Counted from the stretch's first letter, positions 36,829 to 49,376 are shown. The stretch: DNA of 64,000 nt from Lineus longissimus (GCF_910592395.1 NC_088316.1:15128001-15192000), one strand, 5' to 3'. Translations and numbers: made by a program. The notes: a model not told the origin generated them from the sequence alone.

Positions 36829-39800
36829 ATCCTAACAGTGGCACGTTTCTTAACTGCTAGGGCTATGAACTTGAAACTTTGTACACAGAATGCCCTAGGT
36901 CAGCTGACCTCTGACACTGATTTTCGGTCCGATCTGATTCTCTGTTTGGCCCCCAGGGGGCCAAATGTCGATATCTAAAAAGTGTGATATCTCGCTTATA
37001 AGTGACTTGTTTTCGATAAAATTCTTATGGTAGGTACTGTTTGGAAGAATACATCACATATTTTACGGGTTTTCAATTTGACCTACTTTTCAAGGTCACA
37101 GAAGTCATATGGCGTAAATTGGCTGTTAGAGTGTAAACTATGGCACGTTTCTTAACCAGTAAAGCTATGAACTTGAAACTTGGTGCATATAACCCCCTAC
37201 ATCAGATAACGTCTGATGTCGAATTTTGGCCTGATCTGATTCTTTGTTAGGCCACCAGGGGGCCATAACGGAAAAAGGAAGAAGTGCAATATCTTGCCTA
37301 TTTGAGTGAATTGTTTTCGATAAAATTTTATGGCAGGGACTCCTAGCAAGGATACATCACATTTCCTATGATTTTTGGATTTGACCTCCTTTTCTAGGTC
37401 ACAGAGGTCAAATGGCGTAAATTGACCGTTCGAGTGTAACTATGGCACGTTTCTTAACTGCTAAAGCTATGAACTTGAAAGTTGGTACATGTAACCCCCT
37501 ACATCAGATAATCTCTGACACCGAATTTTGGCCTGATCTGATTCTTGATTTGGCCACTAGGGGGTCAAAACTGAAAAAGTAGGACGTGCAATATCTCGCT
37601 TATTAATGACTTTTTTTCGATGAATTTTTTATTGCAGGGACTCTTAGCAATCACACGATATTGATCTTGTTGATGTCATAGACAATTATTGGTTGGATCA
37701 TAAACTTATATATACTGCCCTGTCTTATTACTTGACATCAATACACATCTAAAAAAAGTCTTCATGCCTGATTGTGTTCACCATATTCACCTCTAAACTA
37801 AGCATGATCCTGCCTAATAAAAGATGTATACGGTGAGCACAATGGCCCCTGGCCGTTTCATTATTCCTATTTTAACTCCAAGGTGTTTTCTGAATTTCAG
37901 ACAAAAGCCAAAGAAGAACATGATAATATCAGGCAAGATTACGACGTCCGCCAGTAATTCACCTACTCCTACGACTAATACTTCAGTCGTTGCAGCTGGT
38001 GGTCAAAAACAGCCAACGAAATCGCAGAAAACTACAGACAATGGTCTAAATAGTCTGATGACGCTTTTAGATTATGCGGAGGTCGAACACGAAACTGGAC
38101 AGAAAATGGAGGAAACTGATACCGCAGACGTTCTGTCGTCATTCCTGGACAGTGAGGCAGCTAGTGAGATGTTGATGTGTATTTCGGATAGCCATGTTCC
38201 ATTGACGGACATTGAAGAAAAGGGGTCACAAAGTTCAGCTAGTGCAAAACAACCCAAAACAATCGGTTCAAATAGCCAAAGTACTAGTAATAGCTTCTAC
38301 GCCCAGTTCCAAAAGTTCACGGGAACATACAAAGGAACTGAGGAAGCGCCGAAACCTCCAAGTGTTAAGACTGAACCTAAAAAGGTGGTTACGCCTGTTC
38401 ATGCTGGTCAAGGAAGAGACTTGAAAATGCAGGATGGACTAATGGGGCATAAAGCCAGTAGTGTTACCTCAGGGCAGACCAGCCTTGGTCGCGCTTTACC
38501 GCATTCTAGTGGAATTGGCCTAGATCTAGAGCAGCTGTCTCCACCCCGTGCCCACTACCAAAGTCATAGTGTACCAAGTACAAAGACACTCCAGCGTAGT
38601 CTAAGTACGGAATCTAACACTATTTTAGGGAAGAAATCGCCTCATAATGTCTCACTTGGCTTGGGGAATAAACCAAAACTCCCTGGCCATGATAGTTCTG
38701 TCAGAAATTCTGGTGCTTCTAATATTCGACGTCAAACTATTGAGCCGGTAAAACCAACTGCGACAAGCCCATTAGGACTCTTTCCTGCTTCACCTCTGTC
38801 CGAGGTGCCTAAAGACAATGTTGTATCTTTAGCAGCGATGTATGCCAACGCACAAGCGATGGCCTCCTTGGCCGGGATGAACTCGCACCTCGCTGGCATG
38901 GGCAGCCATGCCATGCAGCAACAAAAACCGCTACATAATATCATGGACTTCAAGTTACCGCAGAGCACATCGGACTACGCGAGCAAGTCATCTGAACACC
39001 TTCACCAGGACAGTATTGGACTCTCTAAACAGCATCAGCAGTTCTTACATCAGGTGACAAGCCTAGCGCCATCGCCAGCGCATTTAAACAGCTCAGGAAG
39101 CTCCTCGCTGTCGTCTAAACCGACCAGTAGCTCCATCTGGGGGTTGGGTACGCCCTCGCAGCCGCTATACAGCACGCCATCCTCAAGGTCAGGTTATAAT
39201 ATTCCATTATCGAGGATCTCGCCGACCAATTCGATCTCGACAGGGATGCCTGCTGGTTACAAGAGCATTAGCCTGCTCGCTGAGCAGCAGAAGGATAGCT
39301 CCCTCATCCATCAGGGATTGCAGATTTCTAGAGCGAGTACAGATCCAATGCGAGGTGAGTGAAAGGATAGTTGTGTTCTCTTGGGAAAAGGATCCCATTT
39401 CCCTGTCATTTTGCCTCATTCTGTGTGATCCAATAAAATTATGGTTGGAACTAATCTGTGACCTTATTTCAAGACAGACTGTTGTCAACACCCATATTGA
39501 TCAAAGAATGGTCGGTCCTGTGACGAATGATCAGAATGACCTTGGACGGTGCCTTGTTTTTTGGGTCTGATCAAAAAAATCCACTCTACATTAAACCAAA
39601 GTGGATCATATCAATATGGCTAAGATCATATCAATATGATTAGACGTTTCATGTCCATACCTATTTCATTTCATTGTCCTTTGTGAACTAAATTGACAAC
39701 TACTGATGGATGTCCTCACATGAACTATGTTCTCTCTTAACATTCAATCATGCAGTTACTTCAATTCCAGGTGCCGGTAGCAGTTACACACACCACAGCC

Positions 39801-42067
39801 CTGGAAGCAGCAACCACAGTCCGCTTGGACCGGGTTCAGCCAGCCCTCACGGACACAGCCCAAAAGGTGTGTAGCAAAATAGACATTGGAGCTGATATAA
39901 AACAGTTTGAAATCATGTCAGAGATGATTAACATGCCAATTTAGTGACCACGAACGTCTGACAGAAGGTTTCACTCAAACTGTCTGAGTACTTCATGTAC
40001 TCAGTACTCTTTCCATTTGGTCTTCCTTGCACTGTCAAAAAGGGGTTCCAATCTTTTCAGGATTTCGACTTTTCTCTTAATGCATCTGTCAGTAAATCAG
40101 ATAAAACCAGGGAATAGCAAAAGAAAGCAAATGCCACAGCTCTATTAGATACTTACAAAACAGGTGGAGGGAGGTGTTCCTTCAATCTAGGATTGTTAAC
40201 GTCACACCGTAGTGCCTAAGCCAACCAATCTAAAGTAACCAACTGACTCTTAGCTATCTGCTTTCAGGCTTGTACCCTCCTCTAGCTCACAATACTAGCC
40301 CTAGGCTCGCAATGCCTACTTCACCCTTTACGGGCCAGTACCCGACAGGTTAGTTGGTCACCCTCCTCTGCATGAACACGCATGTCATACCGTAAAGTGA
40401 GGTGAAATTGAACTCCCAACATCTTATATCTCAGCCCATTTTCGGGCCAGTGTCACCCCATCTAAGATAGTTGTTTCAAGTTATATCTTTTCCTTAAGTT
40501 CTGCTGTGACTGACAGTGTAAAGATGTGGTGCAAGGCCCAATTCCTCTTGGGTGTTGCTGCCGCTGGAATATATACTGGGTCCCATTGTATACAGTAGAA
40601 CCTCTCTATTAAGGACACCCTCGGGACTGACAAGTGCTGTCCTTAATAGGGAGGTGTCCTGATTAGAGAGGTCAAATTGAATGGAAACAAACAATTTGGG
40701 ACCAAAACTAATGTCCTTAATAGAGAGGCTGTCCTTAATAGAGAGGTGTCCACTAAGGGAGGTTCGACTGTATTTGGTAATTCAAAAAATGTCATTACAT
40801 TAAATTTCAATTTCAGACAAGAAGCAACCAAAGGGCATGTTTTTAGGTTGGTAACATGGATTACGTCCCATTACATGTTGGCATATATGTTACACATCAC
40901 ACAAAATCGGGAAGTAAAACACATCTGGTGCATATGGAGTTATCCACATTCATAGAGCTTAGTTTAGAAGCTACATTTTGCCAACTTACAACCCGATTTG
41001 GTGTCGTGGGTGACTTATGAAAATGAGCCTTTTTCAAGAGACACACTGTGTCATACTTTGTGTCAGCTTTGCACCGCAAGTGTGACTGAAGAATTATGTT
41101 ATTACATCATGCTTTCTGTTATTGTGTGCTTTTATATTTTTTCTGAGGCAATTTGACGATATTCTATTATTTTCAGCTAGGTGGAAGCTAAAATTCAATG
41201 ATTGTAAAATCAATATGCCTTGCAATTTCTGATTTGATTGGCTTTATTTTCAGCTTGCTTGAGCATGGAGAAAGGAATGCTCATATTTGTCTTCATTCTT
41301 TTTGGGTTTTTTAACAGATTCATGGCTTATGTTGTAGAGAAAAAATGAAATAAAAATGTCTCGGTCACTTGAAATGTTTTTTTATGTCTTTATGTTGTCT
41401 GGACAAAATGAATGACAGTGATCGAATGAAGGCCATTGAGAAAAGAATGATTTGGCCGTTGAAACTATTAATCACTTGTTAAGGAGGTCCCACTATTGCA
41501 GTGTTGTGTTAACTGTTTTGTAAACTGATGTGAAGTGTTTCATTTGCTGTTAGTTGTGGCCATTCATGTGGCTGATACCTATATAAACCTGTCAATGGGC
41601 GATATGAATAAAGACTAGCAAATGCTTTTACTTCAATTTTGTACAGAAAGGCCTAGTGTAAATGTACGTGGAGTTTTAGATAAAAGTATTTGCTAGTCTT
41701 TATTCATATCACCCAATATCATCAAGACTTGATAAAGACTATTCTTTAGGAATTCTCAAACCTGAACATAATGGAAAACTATCCTCTGTGAAAGTGTTGA
41801 GGAGACCCATGAAAATGGAAATATATTTCGGTCTTGCCCACCTGTGGATGGTCTTTATATATGTTATGAAGAAAAGTTATGAAAGGCAACTGATTTTCCA
41901 AGAAGATATTTGTGAGTACCAAGCACCCAGTGCTCCTCACAAAGCACAAGAACATGACCATTTGGCTAATCACCTAGCGAGCTAATCATTACCTTTGTAA
42001 CTTGCAATTATCTGACTTTCTCTTCGTTATCATTGCAGATAAGAGCCGTTCTCCACATGGATACTAG
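30040..42067 (+). CDS. UBN1: Ubinuclein (HIRA-complex histone H3.3 chaperone subunit)
   Basis: Fourteen exons join in frame: 30040-30204, 32422-32529, 32768-33013, 33416-33490, 33843-33955, 34167-34580, 34780-34949, 35217-35286, 35884-36153, 36402-36452, 37901-39354, 39771-39866 (alternative start 39756), 40268-40348, 42039-42067. They give 1,113 residues, close to the size of vertebrate ubinucleins. Residues 112-158 are the Hpc2-related domain ([15 protein letters not shown], then [12 protein letters not shown]), which contacts H3.3-H4. Residues 374-560 are the ubinuclein middle domain ([22 protein letters not shown]; later WPKGWMQ). The rest is Ser/Pro/His-rich and disordered, with Lys-rich nuclear-localisation stretches near 165-230. 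In HIRA complexes the protein helps deposit H3.3 independently of replication. Vertebrates have UBN1 and UBN2; I cannot tell this single gene from a pre-duplication ancestor, so the symbol is nominal. Exon 10 ends at an internal GC|GTACGT donor, chosen because only this keeps the frame. Confidence 0.93.
31764..32337. repeat. 41-bp minisatellite in ubinuclein intron 1
   Basis: About 14 copies of a 41-bp unit (GGAAGTGTTGGTTCTGTTAC, then AGTGTGAACACTGCAAATCT) occur, with AACACT phased near 31831, 31873, 31913 and onward to 32323. Each unit has AGTGTT and its complement AACACT about 20 bp apart, so the array can form serial hairpins. A variant with 'gtgactatgcg' appears twice, 164 bp (four units) apart, showing higher-order duplication. 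It ends about 85 bp before exon 2. Confidence 0.93.
35328..35478. mobile_element. 151-bp foldback MITE in ubinuclein intron 8
   Basis: The ends CAGGGCCCGGTTGTTGAAAA and the complement of TTTTGAACAACTGGGCCCTG form terminal inverted repeats. With mismatches, the pairing continues inward for about 60 bp (TTTTGTCACT and ACTTGGC blocks also match). The remaining core is short. It carries no coding sequence, and the target-site duplication is not clear. It lies in sense orientation to nothing. Confidence 0.75.
36785..37660. repeat. (GTC)n tract followed by a 302-bp tandem repeat
   Basis: A pure GTC trinucleotide run of about 44 bp (36785-36828) is followed by three head-to-tail copies of a ~302-bp unit. 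Each copy starts near TGGCACGTTTCTTAAC (about 36839, 37141, 37443) and contains GCTATGAACTTGAAA and a CAGGGGGCC-type block; the third copy is truncated. The pieces look like one dispersed repeat with a GTC-rich head. The whole lies in ubinuclein intron 10 (36453-37900). Confidence 0.85.
40593..40770. mobile_element. 178-bp TIR element with TA target duplication (Tc1/mariner-like MITE)
   Basis: The ends CAGTAGAACCTC and the complement of GAGGTTCGACTG form ~26-bp imperfect terminal inverted repeats that include AAGGACACC/GGTGTCC. The element is flanked on both sides by TA (40591-40592, 40771-40772). CAGT termini plus a TA duplication are the hallmark of Tc1/mariner insertion. The inside repeats the motif GTCCTTAATAGAGAGG several times. 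It has no transposase, so it is non-autonomous. It lies in the last ubinuclein intron. Confidence 0.8.
41597..41714 (-). mobile_element. 118-bp foldback MITE, copy 2
   Basis: Same family as the element at 15387: equal length and matching termini (GGGCGATATGAATAAAGAC … CATATCACCC). The core is present as the reverse complement (CTTCAATTTTGTACA … GGAGTTTTAGAT). The few differences between copies suggest recent activity. It lies in the last ubinuclein intron, about 320 bp before the final coding exon. Confidence 0.85.
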
Positions 42068-43096
42068 GAGCCTTGGTCTCGAATCTACCCTTCAAGAGAC
42101 AGACTACAGTATTAAAGTGTAAAATGAAGATGGATTGTTACGAGTGATAGTGGTGACTGTTTGCAAGAAACAAGACCTTTTCGAAATAGACTTCACTGAT
42201 TGACTGAATTTAGGTTCTGATGCAGTCTGTACACTGTGTCACCAAAAGGTTTCACTTAAGTTGTTTATCTTGTCGATTGCTCCACAAGTCAGATGGTACC
42301 ACTGAGGAATACATCTAATACTAATGATGTTAGTTACCACAATTGTCAATCCAGGTTAATTTCTGATGTATATAGATAGCTAAATCACTGCCAGTCACCT
42401 TGACTTTGATGTCTCTCACCAAGCAATAGAGTATATTTGTATATTTCTTGCTGAGAGATGATTTGTGATGATGATGACCAGATGTTTTTCCAAAACAAAT
42501 GTGGATAATAACTAACAGTAATTGCAATACATTCACAGGACACGTAAGGTATTTAACAAATCACACCACATTTCATCTGTGACTTTCATTAAAATGTGCT
42601 TGGTTTGGAAGAGTGATTACAGCCTTAGCCAGTTGATGGACAACTTAATACTTTTGTTTTCGTCCAGAATATTTGACAGTGGAAAGAATCGAAAAATTGC
42701 CAAAGAAAACCTGGGGACATTAGTGCACATCCTGTCTTACAGCTAGGATTTTACACCAATTCATATTTGGCCAGTTGTACTGAGAGCGTAGTGAGGTCAG
42801 ACTTGGGGATCACGATGGTTAGTTCTGAGCTGTGGGAGTTGGGGATACTATAACTTATGTAATAGAATTCAGGAAAGTCATGGTCTCTCTACTAGACATC
42901 TAGTGTGTTGTTTGTACTTGCTTTTCTTTTGAACATTGATATTTGCATGCACCCTTTGTGTGGACGTTTTACCCCCAAAAAGTAGGCCTACATTCTATTC
43001 CCTGATCATGTTATAATTGGATGTATTAGTTACTTGTGGATCATCCTCAAATTGTGTATATAATGAACTTATTTTGTATTCAATATCAATTATTTC

Positions 43097-43102
43097 AATA
43101 AA
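43097..43102 (+). terminator. Ubinuclein polyadenylation signal
   Basis: A canonical AATAAA lies about 1.03 kb after the ubinuclein stop codon, in AT-rich sequence, with a TG-rich stretch (TGATATTGTCTTTTG) about 25 bases further on. This fits cleavage near 43120. Confidence 0.65.
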
Positions 43103-43129
43103 AACAGGCTAGTTTTGCAAAACAGTGAT

Positions 43130-44429
43130 ATTGTCTTTTGATTAAGTGATGAGGTCATTCACCTTCCATGTCCCTTCAGAGAAGGTGGGTGAATGTAGTT
43201 TTATGCCCTCACAAAAGATGGAGCACATTGTAATGCAAAGCTGGAGTAGTCCCCATTTTGCCTCCAGGTCTTGCCGAGTGAAGTGATTTCCCCACATTCT
43301 TGTTGTGACTTTGTCCTCATTAGACCCATTCATGACAGGTAAAAATTATGCACTGGGGAATCTCTCTGTGCAACATGACAGATGATTTGTGTCTCCATAG
43401 CAACATGACTCCGAGCTACCATCAAGGTCGAGGTAAGATTATAAAGCTGATGTTCGCAAGTGGAATACCAGTATTATCTCATCCAGGAAGACGAGACTTG
43501 ATTTGCCTTGAGTGAGGACAGAATTCAGAGTGCAGCTGTCTCATTAGTCCAGGGCTGCATTACCTAAGGACACTGATCGTGATAAAGTCAAAGTAACAGT
43601 TAAGACCCCGTCTTCCTATCACTGAATCCCAGTATTGCCCATCACATGAGTGTCATAGTTATGGCTCTGTCCTTCATTATCGGAGCACACTGATTGTGAA
43701 CCAGTTACCCACCATGAATCCCAGTGTTGCCCACATGGTTGTCAGGGGGGCCCCTCTGTCCCTCATTATCTGAAAGTATTGATTGAGACTCAACGATGGC
43801 CTCTATTTAATACGACAGTGTGGGAGAAGGTTGTGCTGGTGTCCTCCATGATCTCATTGACAATCGGCGACTGCAACTCGGTCCTCATAAGATAAATTTG
43901 GAATGCCCTCATTGTGGTTGTGACAAGCCAGCAGCTTGTTAAATCTCATGCCATGCCGAAAGCCAGGTTGTGACAGTACGCACCAGCACTTACATTCCGT
44001 CACAACGAGCTCTCTTTCCTCATCTTTTCCCGTCCAACCTGCCCCAGCATTGCCGTTATTCGAAGGGACAATACCACGATTGATGACGAGTGAAGACAAT
44101 CCGATGGGGCACATCTTTGGATATGTCTTTGCTTCTCATGAAAGCAAAGAACGGATGCTTGCATTCTCCTCACGCCAAATTGCGTGAGTTCGACGGACAT
44201 TATTAATATTGACGAAGCTCTTAAACAGCCTCATATTATGACGGCAATGTTTACCACACCATTAATTATGCTTGATGTCCCAGGAAGGTAGTCAGTCACA
44301 TCTTTTCTTAACTTAACAAGAAGTAGACAGCGTATATTGAAAACCGGTCCCAGCTGGTGGGAAAGACATCACGCATTGCTCGTGAGGGAATGAGGTGGAG
44401 GATTTCGAAAGGAGCTATCAAAATTAGAA
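43130..44429. other. Intergenic gap between ubinuclein and the Ig-domain gene, with a degenerate repeat
   Basis: At about 43570-43795 an old tandem repeat of roughly 118-bp units is seen. The shared blocks are CACTGAT(C/T)GTGA, TGAATCCCAGT(A/G)TTGCCCA and CTCTGTCC(T/C)TCATTATC. No coding exon is supported before the signal-peptide exon at 44430. Confidence 0.5.
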
Positions 44430-47400
44430 ATGAATCCCGCTGACATCATCTGCATGATTGGAACATCCGTCCTCTTTGTCGTAGAAGGTAGGTCCAAGTT
44501 GCCTTCCTTTTGGTATATATGTGGTTGTGTTTTTTGTTGATCGTGCGTGACCGTTTTTTTTACGGATACAAACTGGAAAGCCACCATTATCAGCAACAAT
44601 ATGGCGCTCGTGATATTGGATATATTGATTCCATAATTTGCCGTATCTTTGTGCGGATTTGCAGGGTGTATTTATCTAGTTTGTGACAACACGAACTGTA
44701 TACACAAATATTAAAAAACATGAACAAGAATAATAGGTTGCTATCCTTTGTGTAACAGTGTTTACCAATAACTTCACAAACAGCGCCGTTACCTGTTTTG
44801 GTATGGAATTTCACTCCGCAACTTTAATTAAAAAATAGTTTTGAAACTAACCTGTGAACAAGATGCATCCCACATAAAGGCTAAATAATGGATTCGTTAA
44901 GAGCTACGAATATATTTCAAAATCCGTGTGTAACTCTGGGGACTTCAGGACTGCGAAAAAAATTATCTTCAAAAGGGCGGTCCAAGTTTTTCTGCACGCA
45001 GATAGCATTTTTTAAATCAATTTTAACAATTCTTTGTAAAGATATATATCCAAATGAAACCTCATTTAGCTCTGTACTTTTAAAGATAAAAGAATGACAG
45101 GCAATTTGATAAAAGTTCGACGCCTCTGTTATATTATAATGCCGTGCTTGAGCGCGATATTCGATATCAGCACTGAAATGTCTTAGAAGGGTTTCAGAAC
45201 CTCGTGAAACCGTTTACGTATCAGCTTAATCTTGATAATATCAAGCACCATTCGAGAATACGATAATTGCATGCGAATGACTCAGTTGCCGGTTGTTTTG
45301 CTTGCATCGCACTCAATGGCAGTGAGCTAATCACTGACATTAGTTTTCTGCAAATTAATCTTGAGTGATTTATTCCTTTATGGTTTCGCCTCACAATCGG
45401 ACATAGGAACAATCACTATTTGACGGTATTCATGACGCAAATGACGTGATCCAGAGAATCGAACCCCAAACCTTCTGATTTTCGAATTCAGAATAGTGCA
45501 TGTTCCCCTCCACAAATGCAACCATAAATCTATACTTTGTACTTTTATCATATCAGTGTTATTCTATGATATTCTCGGCGAGGAAACTCCGATACAGCCT
45601 CAGGGGAAACTCGCCAACTCAAACAGAAAAATATCACCGTATAACAATAGAACAAATGATTCATTCCCTGAGGGATATACCTTTTTGGTTCGACAGAAAA
45701 ACACATATTTAATAGTGAACGTATTGGCTGACACATCCTCGAATAACAGAATCAGTCGTATATATCACTCCTCCCCTCTCACACCATCGGTCATCAGTGC
45801 CGAGTGTTGCACTAAAGTTCAGGATGTAGCTCGCACAGGTGCAATCAAACATAAGAGGGTGGCTCCGGTATTTATATAAGATGAATATAACGTTAGCATC
45901 TAATGCTGTTTAAACGACTAACATCATTCATAAGTACATCCATTATATCACTATCATACAAATCAATCAGGTACATTGACCACATGGGGTATATGGTAGG
46001 CCTAGGTATAGGGTCAGGTAGAGGCCAATTATGAATCGATACATGACTTTGCATCTTACCAAATCTATTTTCTAAAGGGAGTATATAAGACCATGGGTCA
46101 GGATGAGAACAGCAGACTCTATTATGTATATAAAGATTCGAAGGTGAAATTATAAATAACATGAAAGAAATGTTAACCAAATGAGTTTGTAAAGTTCGGG
46201 TTCAGGGGTTTTCTTCAAGATAATACATTATCAGTACTCTTGAGCAGAAAAATCGAACTAGTTTTGGACTCATTCAAATCTTTTTTTCAGTTTACGGGCA
46301 GCAATCACAATCTCCAGCCGATATATCAAAGGTGATTGATAAAGAGACAAAACCAGCTGGTTCGGAAGGAAGGTTGAATTGTACAGTCACTGGGGTAGAC
46401 CAGGCGGGAGGCTCCGTAAGTATATATACTTGTGATGGATATCAGTTTTTTTGCGTCGTCATAAAATTTCTCCACTGATCTGAAGAGAAACATATTATAC
46501 TTTCATTATTCAGGTCATGTGGTCTAAACTAGGGAGGACCCAGGTGGACACCGTATTGATATCGAGAGGACAGCAAATTGTCAAGAAGAATCCCTTAGGC
46601 CCGAAAGGATTGAAAAAATACGATGTATTTGTGACTCACATCTCGGCAACCAAGCAAATCTATAGCCTAGCCATCAGACGAATCATTTCAGAGGACAGCG
46701 GAAAGTATGAATGCAAGATATATTTGCCTGGGTTGGATGCGGAGAAGCTGCCGGTAGCTCGTGGCGATTTGGTAGTGCAATGTAAGTAAGGGTCAATAAG
46801 TTTGGGAAAAAATCGTTGCTAGGATTTTTTAATTTTTGTATTATATAAAAATTTGTAATCCCTTCTAGACTGTCCTCAAATTTCACCAAATAGTTTTGGA
46901 GTTTATAGTATATGTTCCAAAATAAGTGGAATGGCGCAATGCGCTTGGTCCTCTGACGTCGCGGCTATATCCCGCCCGATGCGCTCTTGTGACTGCACAG
47001 GGCAAACAATTTAATTCCTTTCAGTGCCACCAAACATGATGAAGACGGACATAACGCCATCAGTCCAGGCGGTCGAGGGTTCGAACGCTAAACTTACGTG
47101 CGATGCTACCGGTGTCCCAAAGCCAAGGATCTCGTGGTCGAGGTCCAATGGAAAAGCCATGCCGGACGGACAGCAAACTGTTTACGTAAGTCGCTTTCGT
47201 CCTAACATAGAGCAGAAGAATGTGGAACACACTCGCTGAATGGATGTTAGCGATTTAGAGAACGAAAACAAGCGACACCACCGTCCATTAAATGTTGACC
47301 AAAGATTCGTAAATTTCTGGCGTCTCTAACAATGGATGCGTTGAATGAAACCTCCGATCATGCCAAAAAAAGCAATGTGACATTACATTAGTAGAGAATA

Positions 47401-49104
47401 GTCTTTAAAGGACTTTATAAATTTACTTGATAATCCTCTTCTCTCTAGGGAACCGAAATACTGCTGACAAACGTGTCTTCCATACACGGTGGTGTCTACA
47501 GATGCAAAGCGGACAACAACGTCCGTCCTCCCGCGACAATGGACATCACTCTGCAGATTCGGACGAAACCTGTCGCCAGAGCTTTCCGGGGGAGCTATGG
47601 CCAGGCGCGTGATAAGAACCTAGAGGTCGAGCTGGCATGCCTGATATCAGGTAATACTTAGGTTATTAGGACCCTTTGGACTAAATTTTATCTGCAATGA
47701 ATCCCTTCCGTTGCCATCATCAGACGGCAATGCAATTTGTCTCTAGACAGATATCTGTATACCTTAATTCACCATATTTGGCTCTCGCGACCAATAGAAC
47801 AACATAGAATTACACACACTCCGCTGGTGACCAAGTCATACAAAACATTCTGTCAAAGTCAAAGAGGATACACAGAAAGACATCGTTGGGCGGTATCGAC
47901 CTCTCCTCAGCGGATGCTCCTCAGTGTACTGTAAAATCGACGAGGAGCCGTTGCAAAGTTCTATAGCATTCTTGCCACTTCCGTGATGCATATTCGTCTC
48001 TGTTCTATTGCAAGCCCTCTCCTTAAATATCGTGATGGTTAATAACTTAGTTTACAGTATCATGCTAAACGTCATCCGTCCTCCAAAGAAGATGATGTTC
48101 ACCCAGTTGTCAATTAAAGCTGAACCGTACTCCCAAACTCAACAATCATCCACTTTTTTTCAGGTGACCCCCAGCCAGACCTCTTTTGGTACAAAATAAA
48201 GAACAAGGAGACAATGGCGATGTCGCCTATCAGCGACGACAACAAACATGAAGTCAATAAAATCGGGATTTACCCCGGTCACAACAGGTTTAGTGGACAC
48301 TCTCTGTCGCCACATGGTGTTTTGTGACGTCAGTTATAAGTCAGACTTATGAAAATTGGACAGCCCCTCAAGCACAAGCTATATTCATGAAAAAACCCTG
48401 ACGAGATATCTTCACATCACCTCCCCCGTCTTCAATCCGAGAGGCTGCTTATGGGCGGACAATTCTAGATGTTCAGTTCTACTTGTCCTGAACCAGATGA
48501 GGTAATCCAAAATTCTAATCAATTTGAAAAACCGGATTTTGAATCAATTTCTCTCCACTTTCAGGGGGCAAAGTGACCAGTGGCTGACGCTGAGGATACT
48601 GCAGCTACAGTCTGGCGACTATGGCACATATATGTGTCTTGGCAAAAACAAATTCGGCAATGGAAGCGCGTTTATTGTGCTTTATCGTAAGTTACGCGAC
48701 AGCCTTAATGAGAAAAAAATTCCCAGCCTCCTTGAATGCCCCTTCCTGACCCAGGACAAGGGGCCAGGGGAGGTGAAGTGTAGCGATGACAAAGAAAACA
48801 TTAAGGTCAAGGTTTCCTCCCCCTCCCCATGTAAACTGAAAATTTGCACCTCATGAAGATGGATGTTACCAACGGAAATATATCACACGGCTCTTTTAGG
48901 CGTGTGGAGACTGGATGTGACTTTGTCGTTTCTGCTCGAACATGTCTCAAATGCGTCCTTTATGTTTCAGTGACGCCGACCTGCCAAGGCCCTCTCTGCC
49001 AGTTCCAATCGAGATACCTCGGCGGTGGGACTACTCTCTCTGTCTCTGTGACGCTCCTCTTATTCGCACTTGGATGGGCGCATATTATGCTGGCAAAGAC
49101 ATAG
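44430..49104 (+). CDS. Secreted or GPI-anchored three-Ig-domain adhesion protein (lachesin/IgLON-like)
   Basis: Eight exons join in frame: 44430-44487, 46291-46415, 46514-46781, 47025-47185, 47449-47650, 48164-48287, 48565-48686, 48971-49104. They give 397 residues. Exon 1 encodes a signal peptide (MNPADIICMIGTSVLFVVE) and ends in phase 1 at a GTAGGT donor, exactly what exon 2 needs. Three Ig domains follow: Ig1 at about 30-145 (LNCTVTG, VMWSK, EDSGKYEC), Ig2 at about 151-247 (LTCDATGVPKPRISW, GGVYRCKADN) and Ig3 at about 255-352 (LACLISGDPQPDLFWY, GDYGTYMCLGKNKFG). Each keeps the Cys pair and core Trp. The C-terminus is hydrophobic to the end (about 375-397), fitting a GPI signal better than a membrane span with a cytoplasmic tail. 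Such proteins mediate neural and epithelial cell-cell contact. Orthology to a named family member is not settled. The first intron (about 1.8 kb) shows no other exon. Confidence 0.85.
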
Positions 49105-49376
49105 CGCATCAAATTGCTAGCAAATGGAAACAGCTACGATATTAGGCAGGTTACGTTAGTCGACGAACGACGAAGTGCTAATTCATCTAAAAGTTCAAAA
49201 ATTCATTCGAGATTTGCGGTGGTGAATCTCTCGTGTCGTCGTCAGGAGTGTTCTGAGTGTAAAAATATATTTTGATAAGACTTAGGCATTGTGTAATTGA
49301 ACTGCTGAAAGAAAATATAGAAACTCAGGAACACTCAAATCAACAGTTTCAAATCAAACTGTGTTTTTTATTTTCT

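Noticed and set aside
45420-45500. Minus-strand GGTTCGATTCTC with a small stem, tRNA-like
   Set aside because: No A box at the proper distance and no acceptor-stem pairing.
45496-45879. Frame with a hydrophobic start considered as the signal-peptide exon of the Ig gene
   Set aside because: No donor in the required phase 1 follows the hydrophobic stretch. The exon at 44430-44487 fits better.
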